Shown here: piece by piece, positions 11,001-22,192 of the stretch | Layout: each line of letters opens with the position of its first letter | Numbering within the stretch: the stretch's first letter is position 1 | Origin: Aplysia californica | Lineage: Eukaryota > Mollusca > Gastropoda > Aplysiida > Aplysiidae | Reading direction: 5' to 3' | Assembly: GCF_000002075.1 (NCBI RefSeq) | Contig: NW_004797316.1 | Location: 719,472-783,471 of the forward strand | Length of the DNA: 64,000 nt | Notes under the pieces: model-generated | Seen by the model: only the letters and a program-made list of their open reading frames with translations | Database searches by the model: none | What the model was told of the DNA's origin: nothing | Position numbers and translations under genes: made by a program

Positions 11001-14000
11001 NNNNNNNNNNNNNNNNNNNNNNNNNNNNNNNNNNNNNNNNNNNNNNNNNNNNNNNNNNNNNNNNNNNNNNNNNNNNNNNNNNNNNNNNNNNNNNNNNNNN
11101 NNNNNNNNNNNNNNNNNNNNNNNNNNNNNNNNNNNNNNNNNNNNNNNNNNNNNNNNNNNNNNNNNNNNNNNNNNNNNNNNNNNNNNNNNNNNNNNNNNNN
11201 NNNNNNNNNNNNNNNNNNNNNNNNNNNNNNNNNNNNNNNNNNNNNNNNNNNNNNNNNNNNNNNNNNNNNNNNNNNNNNNNNNNNNNNNNNNNNNNNNNNN
11301 NNNNNNNNNNNNNNNNNNNNNNNNNNNNNNNNNNNNNNNNNNNNNNNNNNNNNNNNNNNNNNNNNNNNNNNNNNNNNNNNNNNNNNNNNNNNNNNNNNNN
11401 NNNNNNNNNNNNNNNNNNNNNNNNNNNNNNNNNNNNNNNNNNNNNNNNNNNNNNNNNNNNNNNNNNNNNNNNNNNNNNNNNNNNNNNNNNNNNNNNNNNN
11501 NNNNNNNNNNNNNNNNNNNNNNNNNNNNNNNNNNNNNNNNNNNNNNNNNNNNNNNNNNNNNNNNNNNNNNNNNNNNNNNNNNNNNNNNNNNNNNNNNNNN
11601 NNNNNNNNNNNNNNNNNNNNNNNNNNNNNNNNNNNACACACACACACACACACACACACTTTACCGGGTCTGGGTGCTGAAACTTTCCGAAATCTCAAAA
11701 GATCTCCCATACGGGGTTTATATACTTCGTGACTTTGTTCCCGGTTACCGGGTCTGTATGTATACTTCTGTGGGAATATGCTGTTTTCTTCTATTTTGTT
11801 ATTTTAACGAGCGCCTGATTTCACCGTGTTGCCTCACACATCATGTGTGTTCTTCACTCAGAAATATATAGCACTTCCCAAAAGCAGAGCATCTGCTTGG
11901 TAGAAGTTACCTAATTTTATTTGAAACATAGGCAGGTATTATTTTACTTTCACACCCATCTCATATTCAGATTGTGTAATACTTTTCTTGTTCATTTTGA
12001 ATCTAAATTACATGAATTTTGACTTTATATCCATCGCTAAGTAATTTGTTTTTGAGGTGCAGTAGTCTCCGCAGAAGATCCTGGTGCTTGGGAGCAAAGA
12101 AAATGTGTGCCTTAGCTGACGTGCCGAGGGGATAATCCACTGTGACTTATGTTCAGGCCAACAATTGGTGAAATGAACTGTGATTGTGATGCGGCCCCAG
12201 GATGGATGTATAGTCACTTGCCCACTTGGGGCCACAAGAGAAGCTTCCTCTATTTTCACGACATTATGACATTGTGCGAGTGGGGTTTTTTTTTTGGCCG
12301 TAGCTTGGACATGTGAACGTACTAAGAGTCGAAAGTGGCTAGAAGCCATTGTTGTTATTTTATGGCAAAAATGACTTATATTAGTGAAAAGTTGGCTACG
12401 GTGCAGCCACCAAGATGCGGCCACTGGTAAGCCATAGGTGCAGCCACCTGTCTTAGGTGCGGCCGAAAGCATCTCAAGTATGGCCACATTGTACAAGCAA
12501 ACACACAAGACAAATCCACAAGGAAGTAAATCGGTTAAAATATGATTATAGATAGCATGAAACAAACTTTTGGAAGCTCATGTATACACGAGTTTGATTC
12601 AATTTTAATGAGAAAGCAAAACAAAAACATAAAACCATCGTATTTTTTACTTGAGTGTATAGATCTCTCACTCTCTTTCTTTCTCTCCCCCTCTCTTTAT
12701 ATGTTATAATATTAATTTTACAAAACATTTCGATCTAGCTCTAAACTTAAAAGAACAACGTAAATAGGTCTAGATCTACCTTTCAGTTTGGTTGGCCAAA
12801 AATTGATGCATATATAGATTTAAACTAACAAACAAAAAAACAACTCTGCAATTTAGTCTAGTTTGCATAGATTTTCTAAATCTATTTCCCACAGTGATCG
12901 ATGGGTAACTAGATGTATGTATTTTGGCCATCAGATTTGCCAATTGTTCTTATTACCTACTCTACTGCCACTTCCTTCTTCTTGTCCTTCGCCATCTTTA
13001 ACATACCTGTTACTCTCTTTCCATACTTCTAGGCAGATCTACCCTTTCATTCTCAACATTGTCTTCCTCCTCCCGCTCTCCATCTTCCAGTGCTCTCAGC
13101 TCCTTCTCACACTCAAACGTATCATCCAACAAGTCATCTATCATACCCACATCAATATGTTCATCTGGCCGATTGTCCAGTACAATTTCATTTTCATCTA
13201 CCTTACTGTTGCTTGAAATATTTGAGTGAGTCTCTTCTTGCTTTCCTTTTATTTCCCTTCCGTTTATAAGCTTTTCTCATCTCCATCTCAATCCTCTTTT
13301 TTTCGTAGTCTGTCTTCCTTCCATTTTTTCAACTCCTCTTCTTTCTGGTTTTTTTTTTCCCCTTTCTCTTTTTATCTCTCTCTTTATTCATACGCTTCTT
13401 TTCTTCATGTTTCTATGCTTTCTTGATCTTCTTTTTCTTCATTTCATTTTTCTTTCTTTTTCCTCTTTTTGCAATGATTCTTTTTTTGAGACCAGTTTGG
13501 TTGTTCTAGAGACATCTTTATTTGTCATCTCTGAAAATATCACAAAGTATTGTTAGTTTGAGGCCGAGAACTAGCTAAGTTTGTCTACTTGTTTGAGTAT
13601 CGAGTCTATGCGTTTTGGGGGTTTTGTCTAAGCTTGCATAGCCATAAACATAAAATTGTTATGGTTCTATTTTGAGTAAGGTGTAAACAACAGTAAAATT
13701 GTTTCAACCATTATTACCATCGTGCGTGTACTACCTGTGATGTTGCGGATGGTTGGTGGATGCTCTGGTATAGTTTGGTCCTTCTTTCCTATCAAACATT
13801 CATCATCTTTGTCTCTGCTACTCCTTTTTTACGTTACTCTTCAGTAACACCTCTAATCCTCGGCACAAATATGACTTATTTTGTGTTGCAATTGCTGTAA
13901 AACTCTTTCTAAAACTAGATATCGAAGCCTATGATGTTAACCTATCGGCCGCATGCAGGCCATAACAAAAAACTGGTGTGGCCAGTCTGGCCATATATGG

Positions 14001-17000
14001 CCCAGCGCGAAATATAGCCTGACTTACATGTGCCCCCCCCCCCCCCCCATTTCTCTTCAGTTTGCCTTAAAGCCAACTTTTGCTACCTACCACATTCATT
14101 ACCAAGTATTTTAAAACATATTATATATATATATATATATCTATACCAAAATACTTATTCATATTTACAAGATTGAAGAAGAAAAATGAGACATTCAACT
14201 TGCCTGAAATTTTTAACAGACTGTTTCCTGACATGTCAACTTTGACCTGTCGTAACGGCTCGCTGTTACCCGAGAGACGTGCCGGCTGAATGCGACACAG
14301 GTGTTGTAATGTTGAACCTAGGGAAACTACTCTGCTAATTTCGAGTGAATAAAGCCAGTGGGTGAGCAGTTATGTAAATCGGTCGCACCTTGGGCCTGGC
14401 CGCGAGCTGGGCTTGTGACTATATAAATATATAAAATTTATGACTTTTTTGACGACCAATCATGACCGCATAAGGCATGTAATTTTCACTCATCAAATCA
14501 TGAGTCTCAAGATCTACGTTGATCCTAATGCTCCTTCCCCTTACCTGTCCAAAATTTATAGCTTTCCATCTCTGGCTGAATTCTCGCAACTCTGTCGTAA
14601 CACACCATTGTGTTGTGACCCCATCAATTCAAATTCGCAAATTGGGGTGCAGAGACAACTACTTCTGCAGTGGTCAGGGAAACAAAAGCAGGGAAGATTT
14701 CACAGTTCAGTGTGATCCCGCCAGACATGGACTTGTAGGCTTTACCCTCCCCACCTTGCAATGTACGTTCAGGTGCAAGTGCGATGTTTGGGGAAAACAA
14801 ACGAGTCGACAAGTTCACACCTCAGTGTGATCCTGTCTGGAGCACACATTTTACTGTTTCTTTTCTAGAGATTTATACTGGAGCTGTGATCAGTTTCATG
14901 AAAACGGATGATCTGTGACACAACGGGCAGTACAATCACAATGATTGCAAATTTTTACTGCTTGGTTGATCAACTGCACCAGCCCGCGTTTTTGTTCCGT
15001 AAATTATGATCTCAAATGCTGAATCTTAGCCGAATGTCAGCCTTCAGAGCTTTGAATTTTGTGTAGTAAAGATAGAACTGTTTTCTAATACGACTGGATC
15101 TTTTAAAATGAACCGGGATTGTAAGCAGTGGGGTCTGTCTTAATATTTTGCATGCTTTTAAAATCTGGGGGGTATCAGGAGCGCATGTCCCCCTGTATTT
15201 CAATATAATTTGATGTTTTGTGATAAAGTTAGAAATTTTCTTGAAAACAAATGATTTGCAATGGTTTTAGTGGTCATATGCCTGTTCTGAGTAAAAAATA
15301 TGAGCCTTCATCTTCATGTAGGTGTGAAAGTAAAATTTTGCTGTATCTACTTTAACAATTTCAAATGTTTTGCGGGATTTTGCATCATCAATCTCTGAAC
15401 AAATTAAAATTTGAGGTTATAATTGACTTGCAGCAAGCATGATCACTGCTCACAAGTGTTCGTATTTCTTTCCTTAAAAAGTGACAGTTTTCCAGATTCA
15501 GTCATTGAAAAGTTGACAGTTGTGTGGATTGCATTTGTTGATGTAGTCATTTCAGTCTAGGCTGTTCTCCTAAAACTTTTAAAGATAGAATGTATTTGGG
15601 TTATAGTCCTTAACAGTTCAAAGTGAATAACAAAAGATTTGAAAATGTAAACAGGTATCATTGTTTCAAATTAGACAGGGTTTGATCTTCATAGGTTCAC
15701 AAAAAGAAATGTGTCACGACACGGTAGGATCAGGCATTCGTCAATTTTTGGGCATGTGGAATTATTGGTAAGCTTATTTGTTTGTCTTGCTTTTGATGAA
15801 AAAATATTCATCTAAATACTACAAGTAGAGATATTGGCGATTAAAGAGGGTGGGGGGTTTACCTTGTTTCAGAGGTAAAATTAGTGAGAAAATGGCTGCA
15901 AAAAGTTTAAGTTTTTTCATAAGCTTGGAGTCCGTGAATACTGAATATTTACATTTTTTGTGCCTTTAATCAACGTTTTTGTGTAAAATCCGTACAGAAT
16001 TGTTTTCTTTCACTGACATGAAAGGTGTTGAGCCAAAAAAACGAAAGTTGTAAAAAAAATTCTCAAACCTGCATGAAAATGCCAATTTCTTCACTTTCCT
16101 TATTTTGATCAGCGCCTGATTTCACCACGCTGCCTCACAAATGGTTCTCTTGCTTTCTGAGATATTGAAGAGAATGATTACAATGAGACTGAATTAAAAG
16201 TAGAGTTATCTCTCAAAGTAATTTCTTTTAACTATGTGTTTCCACATGTTATCCTTTAAGCTGTATAATTCTCTAAAATCTTTCAACAGGACTGCACTTC
16301 ACTGGGCTTGTAAAAGAAATCATGAGAAAGTTGTAAGCTACTTGTTGGAGAAAGGTGCTGATAAAAGTGTTGCCAATAAAGATGGACATATTCCTGCTCA
16401 GCTGACTTCAAATGAAAATATAAGGCAATCACTCGGAGGTTTGTTGGTATTGTGGCTGTATTTTGTTAGTTTTTGACGATCCCTTGCACATTGAATACTA
16501 AATAGTAACTCCAGTAACTATCATAATTTCTCAAACATATTTTCTGAACTGACCCTACTTGAGCATTATTTTTACATGCTTATGATTTAAGATGTAATCA
16601 AGTGTTTGAGTACAATTTTTTTGCTTGAAACTTTTAAATTTTGGTGAAAACAGTTCTGTGCATCTACTAGTCTTGTTGAAATACACCTTAATGGTGTTTC
16701 ATATCAGTTAAAATTGAAGGGAAGGTCTTAGTCCTAGTGAATTCTACAATCGTTATCTGTGTGGATTGGTACCTTTAGGCAGAAGACAGCTCTAAACTCA
16801 GTGAGAACAAATAAAAATGACAAGGGTCATAGTTTTTTTCAAATGTACAGCATCAGTTTTTGTGTGACAGAATTAGGATCATCGCACTTAAAAAACTTTA
16901 ATCATTTCTACAGCTCCACCTGACGCTGAGGTGAAGATCACAACTTTGCCCATCACACCAAACTATCTTGCCAACCCTCCGTTTCCTTATGCTGCAAAGA

Positions 17001-18484
17001 ATGGAGAAGAGCAAAGCTACAGTGATTATCTCAATCAATCAGTCACTCAAAAATCTTTTGCATCCAGTTCAGGTGATGCCAGATATATGCCCTATCCCCA
17101 AGGTGTTGACTCAGGTATGGACTTTCCTTTTTACAGTTTATGCCAGTGCCACAGATTGTATTTTAATTTTAAGACAGGACACATTGACATACGTCCAATG
17201 AATCATAAAAGGAACAAATGTATTTTTAATGAAGGCTTACAGTATGATAATTCAAACTTTGGTTATTTGGGAAAGTGAATAAAGATTGACATCCTCCGTC
17301 CTTACTCCAAGAACTGACTTTCCTACCTTAGAAAACACAATTATTGTACTTTCTGTGTCCACTTTGTGAGTGTAAAATTGCGATCAGATTGTTTTCACTT
17401 GTATTCTCTTTTTCATTTAACTGAAATTCAATTTTTGGCTTTGTGTGCTTTATGAAGAATACTGCACCTTGAAATTCTTGAAAGACTTGAACCCTACACG
17501 ATTAAATTTGTACTTCATAGTGTTTACATAAATGCCTCTGTACAGACCATGGCTTTTGGCTTGAAAAGTTATCAATAATAAATATAATACTTTAATTTTA
17601 AAATATATTTTTTCAATGGACAAAATGTATTTCTTCTGGACAGTAAAAACAGTAAAGTAATGGAACTGGAAAATCTGTCCTCTTTCAAAACACTATGATG
17701 AGGGGCAAAAATCTGTGTCTGGCTGTGTGCAAAATTTCAATTTTCTTGGGTGAAAATATTTTTTTCTAGAGTGTTCTTTGTATTTATGATAAAATAGACA
17801 TGTTATGACGTTTGAATAGGTCACAAATCCAAAAATTAATTGTTATAGAACTTGACAAAAATGGATCCTATTGTCACTGTTTCACTGAAACATCAAAAAC
17901 ATTATTAAAACAATGCATTAAACAGTTGAACTGGAAACTGGTTATGAGTATAGCCTACTACCTTTCCTTAAGACTACATTTTCTTCATTAGGGGACAGTC
18001 TGTTAGTGTCAATCTAAAAAAAAGATTATTTCCAGAAGTTTTGAAGTATAATTACAACTTTCTATCTTCCTTAAAAATAGTAACTGAATATATGAAAATA
18101 GCTCTTTTAAATAGGGAGAAATCGTTTGTGTGACCTTCTGTGCTTACTATGCAGTCTTTACAAATTTCTCTTCCAGTGGAAGTGGTTCTGAAAGCCCGCC
18201 TAGCCAACTGCGATGAGAAAGATTTTATTGAAATTGAGCTGAACCGTGCAACCTTGGATTACGTGAGCTTGCTAAACTTGATGTGTGCTGAACTTAACGT
18301 GGACAAGAATCTTGTGGCTAAAATACGTAAGTTGCCCGATACCATTGTAAGGAAGGACAAGGATGTGAAAAGGCTACGAGACTTTCAAGAGTTGGAGATT
18401 GTACTGACCAACAAAGCTATGAGTGCTGCATCAAGGACCTACAGCATTGCCCCAGCCAAGAATACTGAAACTATTCTTTATTGA
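8030..18484 (+). CDS. ANKRD40: Ankyrin repeat domain-containing protein 40 (ANKRD40), four exons
   Basis: Exons are 8030-8148, 16290-16438, 16914-17114 and 18177-18484, giving 777 nt and a 258-aa protein. Donors are TG|GTATGT, GGAG|GTTTGT and TCAG|GTATGG; acceptors are CAACAG, TCTACAG and TTCCAG. Codons split across introns rebuild W, A and V, so all phases close. Residues 7-70 form two ankyrin repeats (ERLREAACVGDL, then ALHWACKRNHEKVVSYLLEK). The middle keeps the family block NYLANPPFPY. The last exon holds the conserved C-terminal domain (DFIEIELNR, KIRKLPDTIVRKDKDVKRL, FQELEIVL). All of these match, from memory, vertebrate ANKRD40, which is about 368 aa; this protein is shorter in the low-complexity centre. 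I chose the ATG at 8030 because the residues after it align with the family N-terminus. The molecular role is not well defined; the ankyrin repeats suggest protein binding. Intron 1 is 8.1 kb and full of transposons. Confidence 0.93.
8162..9249. mobile_element. pogo/Tigger-like nonautonomous element 12 nt inside ANKRD40 intron 1
   Basis: Perfect 25-bp inverted ends (starting CAGTGGGTGTCGCATTCAAC) at 8162-8186 and 9225-9249 are flanked by TA at 8160-8161 and 9250-9251. No transposase remains. A 265-bp MITE (8490-8754) has inserted in it. The left end is only 13 nt beyond the last base of exon 1. Confidence 0.88.
8490..8754. mobile_element. 265-bp MITE (GCTTTTTCGGTAGTT family)
   Basis: Inverted ends CTAGGTGCTTTTTCGGTAG (left) and its counterpart CTAGGCGCTTTTTCGGTAG (right) bound a segment with the internal marker GTTTGATGCGCGGCGAGC. 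Flanks carry TA. Related copies lie at 55679-55898 and 56289-56531. It contains no coding sequence. Confidence 0.75.
9545..9990 (+). mobile_element. Mutator-like element, partial copy (left half)
   Basis: It starts AAGTGTATACAGACCCGGTA, repeats TATACAGACCCGGTA within 36 bp, and continues into GATTTCGGAAAGTTTCAG. A GT/GA-rich tract and the block CCAAAACGGAGGAAAAACGA follow. The same blocks appear inverted at 10590-11767. No right terminus was found for this copy. Confidence 0.6.
10381..11767. mobile_element. Mutator-like (MULE-type) insertion with 9-bp target duplication
   Basis: CTGTGGGAA occurs at 10372-10380 and 11768-11776. Inverted ends of about 100 bp (AGTGTATACAGACCCAGTAA at left, AGTATACATACAGACCCGGT inverted at right, both leading to GATTTCGGAAAGTTTCA) bound the element. 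The copy at 33855-34308 supplies the unoccupied site. Long inverted ends with a 9-bp duplication are typical of Mutator-like elements. The centre is lost in the assembly gap. Confidence 0.75.
10731..11635. other. Assembly gap (905 N)
   Basis: A run of N flanked by a C homopolymer and an (AC)n run, inside the Mutator-like element. Any reading frame drawn across it is meaningless. Confidence 0.99.
11839..12934. other. Intronic non-coding stretch with short GC-rich tandem motif
   Basis: Near 12400-12470, GGTGCAGCCAC/GGTGCGGCC recurs four or five times. A (CT)n run lies near 12670. A 185-codon - strand frame (12008-12565) has no family likeness and is not called. Confidence 0.45.
12935..13480 (-). 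pseudogene. Decayed charge-rich coding-like region, unidentified
   Basis: The + strand is strongly pyrimidine-rich. The - strand reads as lysine/glutamate-rich blocks (KHEEKKRMNKERDKKRKG, EEELKKWKEDRLRKKED), then an acidic block of about 85 open codons near 13265-13005. That block includes SKVDENEIVLDNRPDEHIDV, MIDDLLDDTFECEKELRALE and DGEREEEDNVENERVDLP. It continues in another frame as YVKDGEGQEEGSGSR. The run of protein-like text across stops and shifts suggests a degraded gene or transposon ORF. I do not recognise the family. Confidence 0.4.
13720..13915 (+). repeat. SINE-like repeat, copy 1
   Basis: It shares GGTTGGTGGATGCTCTGGT, TATCAAACATTCAT, AGTAACACCTCTAATC and GTTGCAATTGCTGTAAAAC with 25914-26130. 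Two diverged dispersed copies in the same orientation. Confidence 0.55.
13916..15709. other. Intronic non-coding stretch
   Basis: Holds a 16-bp poly-C run near 14034, (AT)n at about 14123-14140 and two AGTGTGATCC-ending units about 115 bp apart near 14700-14830. A cysteine-containing open frame at 14519-14830 is not supported as a gene. Confidence 0.4.
15710..16139. mobile_element. 450-bp MITE family, copy A
   Basis: The ends TGTGTCACGACACGGTAGGA and TGTGAGGCAGCGTGGTGAAA (inverted) are followed inwards by ATCAGGC. Internal markers are TTTGTGCCTTTAATCAACG and GGTGTTGAGCCAAAA. No coding sequence. Confidence 0.72.
16439..18176 (+). other. ANKRD40 introns 2 and 3
   Basis: Intron 2 (16439-16913) and intron 3 (17115-18176) are AT-rich. 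I see no gene, clear repeat or RNA gene in them. The intron phases (1 and 1) close with the flanking exons. Confidence 0.75.
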
Positions 18485-18546
18485 ACTTTCATTTCAGATT
18501 GATCAGTGTACATTTCCTTGGGTGTTTTGAAAGTTTAACTTAAATA
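18485..18546 (+). promoter_or_regulatory. Start of ANKRD40 3' UTR
   Basis: Only 62 nt separate the TGA from the pogo-like element. No AATAAA occurs in it, so the transcript must extend into the element (AATAAA near 19018 and 19738) or beyond (near 20980). Confidence 0.5.
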
Positions 18547-20717
18547 CAGTGGAACTCGGATTCAACGAGGTCGCCGGACCTGACCTAAAATCTTGTTGAA
18601 TCTGAGTGTTCCGTTATACAGGGTGACTGCCAGGCCCCCGGGAATCCCCCGAGAATTTGAAAAAAAATCGCTGAGACCCGGGAATGCCCCGAGATTTTGA
18701 GGAAATCTGTAAATTGCCCTGGGAAAGACCCGCAAAAATACATAAAAGTTATAGAACATTTGAAAATCTAATCGGAGAACGTCCTAGGGTTCATTTTTGC
18801 CGGTCGCGATAGTGATATATTCTTTAGGCTTTTCCCGGTCTGAGAGTACGTTTCACGCGAACAGGCGGCTATGACAGCAAGCGAAAGTGTATGTGTGATA
18901 CCGAAGCTCAATCTACTTTTGCTTTCGTTACTACCCAGAAATTTGCCGGTAACAGTCTGATTACTGCAGCATTTGTCACATACAGGTTGTCCATTAGAAA
19001 CGCTGTGTTACCACGAAAATAAATCAATATTTGTCCTGTGCTGTCGCTTGTGGGGAAAAAAAGAAAGTTATACAAGCGTCTTGTCGGGCTCTCCTTCGTG
19101 ACTGGTCAGTGAACCTCTGCTTTCGCATCAGTTTGTGAGTACCGGTGATAGTTGGGGTCACCAAAGTTCATTCAAAGTCTGTGCACTGCGAAGTATAGGG
19201 CTCCGGAATGGGGGGATTATTGATTTTTTTAAAGGTACAGTCAGGGGAGGGGTGGGGTTGAAGGCAACACCGGATGACAAAAACTTAACTTGGAAGCAAA
19301 TTTTAGTATTTAGAATTTTGATTGTTACTAGAGCTTTCTGCCAAGCGCGCTTTGGTGCAGGCCTTGTGTGGAATGGGATCCGTCATACTCATCATACCTT
19401 GTAAGCCATCTTTTTTAACCAAAAGGTTCCCGTTTCATTGGATGGGTGATAGTATGTTTGTTTCATTGTCTTTTGGTTTTTTTCTTAGAGAGGTGCATAC
19501 TTTTTTCTTCTCTCTCTCTCTCTCTCTTTTTTCTGTCTCTCGTTCTCTCTCTCTCGTGATAGTAAATTACATGTATTTTATTATATGTCTGTTTTTAGCT
19601 TTCTGTTCAAGATTTGCAGATTTTCAGTGTCACTGCATCTTGCCCTTCCGCAGTTCTTACCTCTCTCACACTGGAGCCATTCAAGTTATTACTCTACTTT
19701 GAGTATGAGCAATAATTTTTGTTTTTCATGTTTATTAAATAAATCTCGACACCCAAGCCTGTTCTGGTTCTAGGCTTTATCTCAGGCTCAAAACAAGATT
19801 CATTTTTGTATAGTTTATATAGTGAATATGATGAGGGGAAAATAAGTAAGAAAAGACTGAAATATGTAAGTCACACAGTATCCCAGTGCCACGTTGACAT
19901 GTTGTGGACTGGATGTAATGTAGGCCTACTTATGTTTTTGTGTATAAATGAAGCACATGCTGTCATTGTTATGTAACATGCCCTTGGAAAATGAGAAGCT
20001 GCGTTGGCAGTCACCCTGGAAGTTATAGCAAACATGAGGTTTTGTGTAGATAATTACAGGCACCGAGCAAGTAATGTATAAAGAAGAGTAACAAGTGGTG
20101 CCTGAAATGCCTGCTTATTATGAGCTGTGCAGAAAAAAATGACCGATTCGTTCAAATGCACGCCTGTGTCATCTCGATTGATAGCTAAAAAGTTATGTTG
20201 CTGGGCAGAACCTAGCCTAGCATATAGCAACTTAAGATTCCATAGACCAGCGCACAATTCATTACGTAGATCTACGTCGTCAAGACAGGGGGGGGGGGGG
20301 GAAGACTGTGACGTGTTTGTATCTGTGATGTTCCACGCCCAGACCAATGGTGTCACCCCCCCCGACACGCACGCACAGTCACACGTGTGCAGGCCGCCCA
20401 TCCGACCGCGACACACGGGTGCCAACAACGCATGTGTTGGTATGAAAGAAGACGCTGATTAGTGGCATGCAATCTTCTAAATGAACAATGGTTCAAGATG
20501 CAGGTGTAATGAATGGTTTCCGGAAGTTTGTGGTGGGAAAAAAATTAGCGAAGCCACGTTTGAGGGTCTTTTCACCCTGGAAACGATGTTGAATCGGAGC
20601 TTGCTGATTTAAGTGCTCTTTGAATTCTGGTTATTTTTATTGATTTTAAAGAAGAAAAAAAAGGGGAAATCCATCTCTTCTTGTTGAATCCGAGCTCGTT
20701 GAATCCGAGTCCCACTG
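18547..20717. mobile_element. pogo/Tigger-like element, 2.17 kb, just after ANKRD40
   Basis: The ends CAGTGGAACTCGGATTCAAC and CAGTGGGACTCGGATTCAAC (inverted) differ at one base over 23 and are flanked by TA (18545-18546, 20718-20719). It contains a nested CAGGGTG-type element from 18619 to about 19850. Candidate AATAAA signals lie inside it (near 19018 and 19738), so the ANKRD40 transcript may end within it. Confidence 0.85.
18619..19850 (+). mobile_element. ~1.2-kb CAGGGTG-ended nonautonomous element, copy 1
   Basis: It begins CAGGGTGACTGCCAGGCCCC and runs through blocks shared with 51110-52157. Shared blocks include CCGGTCGCGAT, AATAAATCAATATTTGTC, GCAGGCCTTGTGT and GATTTTCAGTG. It ends near GAATATGATGAGGGGAAAAT. 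It is inserted in the pogo-like element 18547-20717. A CAGGG terminus suggests hAT, but neither a TSD nor a transposase was found. Confidence 0.7.
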
Positions 20718-20719
20718 TA

Positions 20720-22190
20720 AAAGTTTATTTCATGTATATCTGGAAAACTGGCATGAAAAATTTTAATCTTGTTTTGGGTGCAGTGCATAATCAAAAAGTG
20801 TATGTTCCAATTTATTTATGTGTATGGTGGTTAATGTTGCATTTTACTTTTCATTGTTGCCATAAAAGTGTTATTTATTTGCTAGAATGAACAGGCTGAA
20901 GTAAATAGCGTATCATCCGCACGGGTACGGAAAAAAGCATGCCAAACATGTTCAGAAAGAAAGTAATCTATCATTTTGAATAAATTATTTCTTTTTGTGA
21001 ATCTTTTGTCTATATTTTCCAGCTCATGTCAGCCTCTTTTCATCACACGCTCTATGGCCTAGATTTCCCTCAAGTGGCAGTACTCTATGGGGGGAAATTC
21101 CCTGCATATGTACATTTTTGGATGCCTATAACCGTTCGTTAAAAAATGTAGTCAACTGTGTCCTAGTGGCTGGTTCTGTCAATTTTCGGTTTGTAACATT
21201 TGAAAGGAATATGGGGTCTTGTTATGAGATGTGGAGCATTAAGTGTTCAGAATGGGGTTGAAATTGTATGGGCAGGCTTGATCTATTAGATCATGAACTG
21301 CTGCTATGGGCATGTGAATGTATTTTGTTCTGAGTTGGACCATAGATGGTATGTTTTGCCATCCACATTGGACTTATTTGCATGAGGTGGGTGTTGTGCA
21401 GTTAACATATATCTTCTTATTATTGAGAGGTGAGTTTGATGCCTTTTCAATTGTACTTTTGTTGCATAGAATACAAATATATAAGTGTCAGTTCAATGTC
21501 TTGAAGTCTATGAGATCATTCTTTTTTGTTTCTTCTGAGAAGAAATTAGTTTTGAAAAAATTGATATTTTTTCACACTTGTAGTCATTTCTGTTTTAGCT
21601 CTGTCATTATCTGAAGTATGAGTGACTCAGTTTCTTGAACCCACACAACTTGTGCTTTGTTCATCAATGCAGTTTTGGTTTATTTAGTGACAGACCTCAG
21701 CGGGAAGCTTTGTCTCAGGTTCGCAACATATTTCTCCTGTAGGCCTATTCACTTTATGTTCTTTGCCCAGCTCAGCATTGTCAACTTTGTGTTCTTGTTG
21801 AGTTTGATTTTTTCCCCCTTTTAATATGTGATATATCTTATTTTCAATTTTATTTCATTGCTCTTTTCTGAAATGAGTGTATGATTATATCGTTTTATCT
21901 TTGGGTTCTTTACTTTCATAGAATTATATGATCTGTGTATGGGAGGGAGAAGTGAAAAGAGGAGACATGCAATAAATGATAAAAACGAATGGGAAAATTA
22001 AAATAATATATTTTTTGAAAACCAAAGATGTTTTATGCCTGTTGTTTACACTAAAAAATTCAAATTTGAAAACCAACCCACTGCTCTTCCCTTCTAGTTA
22101 TTTCTTTGAAATTAATAGAGTAGATCTATACATTTGTGGTTGTGGCTTCATTAACCCTTTTATGTTTCAAGTGTTTAAAGTTGAAACCAT
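20720..22190. other. Intergenic stretch, no gene seen
   Basis: AT-rich. AATAAA near 20980 could serve ANKRD40. No repeat ends or coding likeness were recognised. Confidence 0.4.
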
Positions 22191-22192
22191 TA

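Larger units (their letters stand above)
10045..11838 (+). mobile_element. 450-bp MITE family, copy C, split by the Mutator-like insertion
   Basis: Segments 10045-10380 and 11768-11838 match the copies at 15710-16139 and 33855-34308. Markers are TTTGTGCCTTTAATTAATG, GATGTTGAGCCAAAA, and the right end GCGCCTGATTTCACCGTG ending GCCTCACA. Confidence 0.72.
8149..16289 (+). other. ANKRD40 intron 1 (8.1 kb, transposon-rich, contains assembly gap)
   Basis: A phase-2 intron with donor GTATGT and acceptor TTTCAACAG. It contains a pogo-like element, a MITE inside it, two Mutator-like ends, part of a 450-bp MITE family, the 905-N gap, a decayed charge-rich reading frame and a pyrimidine-rich tract. No further ANKRD40 exon is needed, because exon 1 joins exon 2 in frame exactly at the conserved tryptophan of the first ankyrin repeat. 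Confidence 0.85.

Noticed and set aside
10570-11710. Long open frames spanning the N run
   Set aside because: They exist only because N codons contain no stops; the flanks are simple repeats and transposon ends.
12008-12565. 185-codon - strand open frame
   Set aside because: No recognised domain, overlaps a short GC-rich tandem motif (GGTGCAGCCAC), lies in an intron, and has no plausible splice partners.
14519-14830. Cysteine-containing 103-codon frame
   Set aside because: Looks like a possible secreted module, but it covers a local duplication, has no signal peptide or homology I recognise, and lies in ANKRD40 intron 1.
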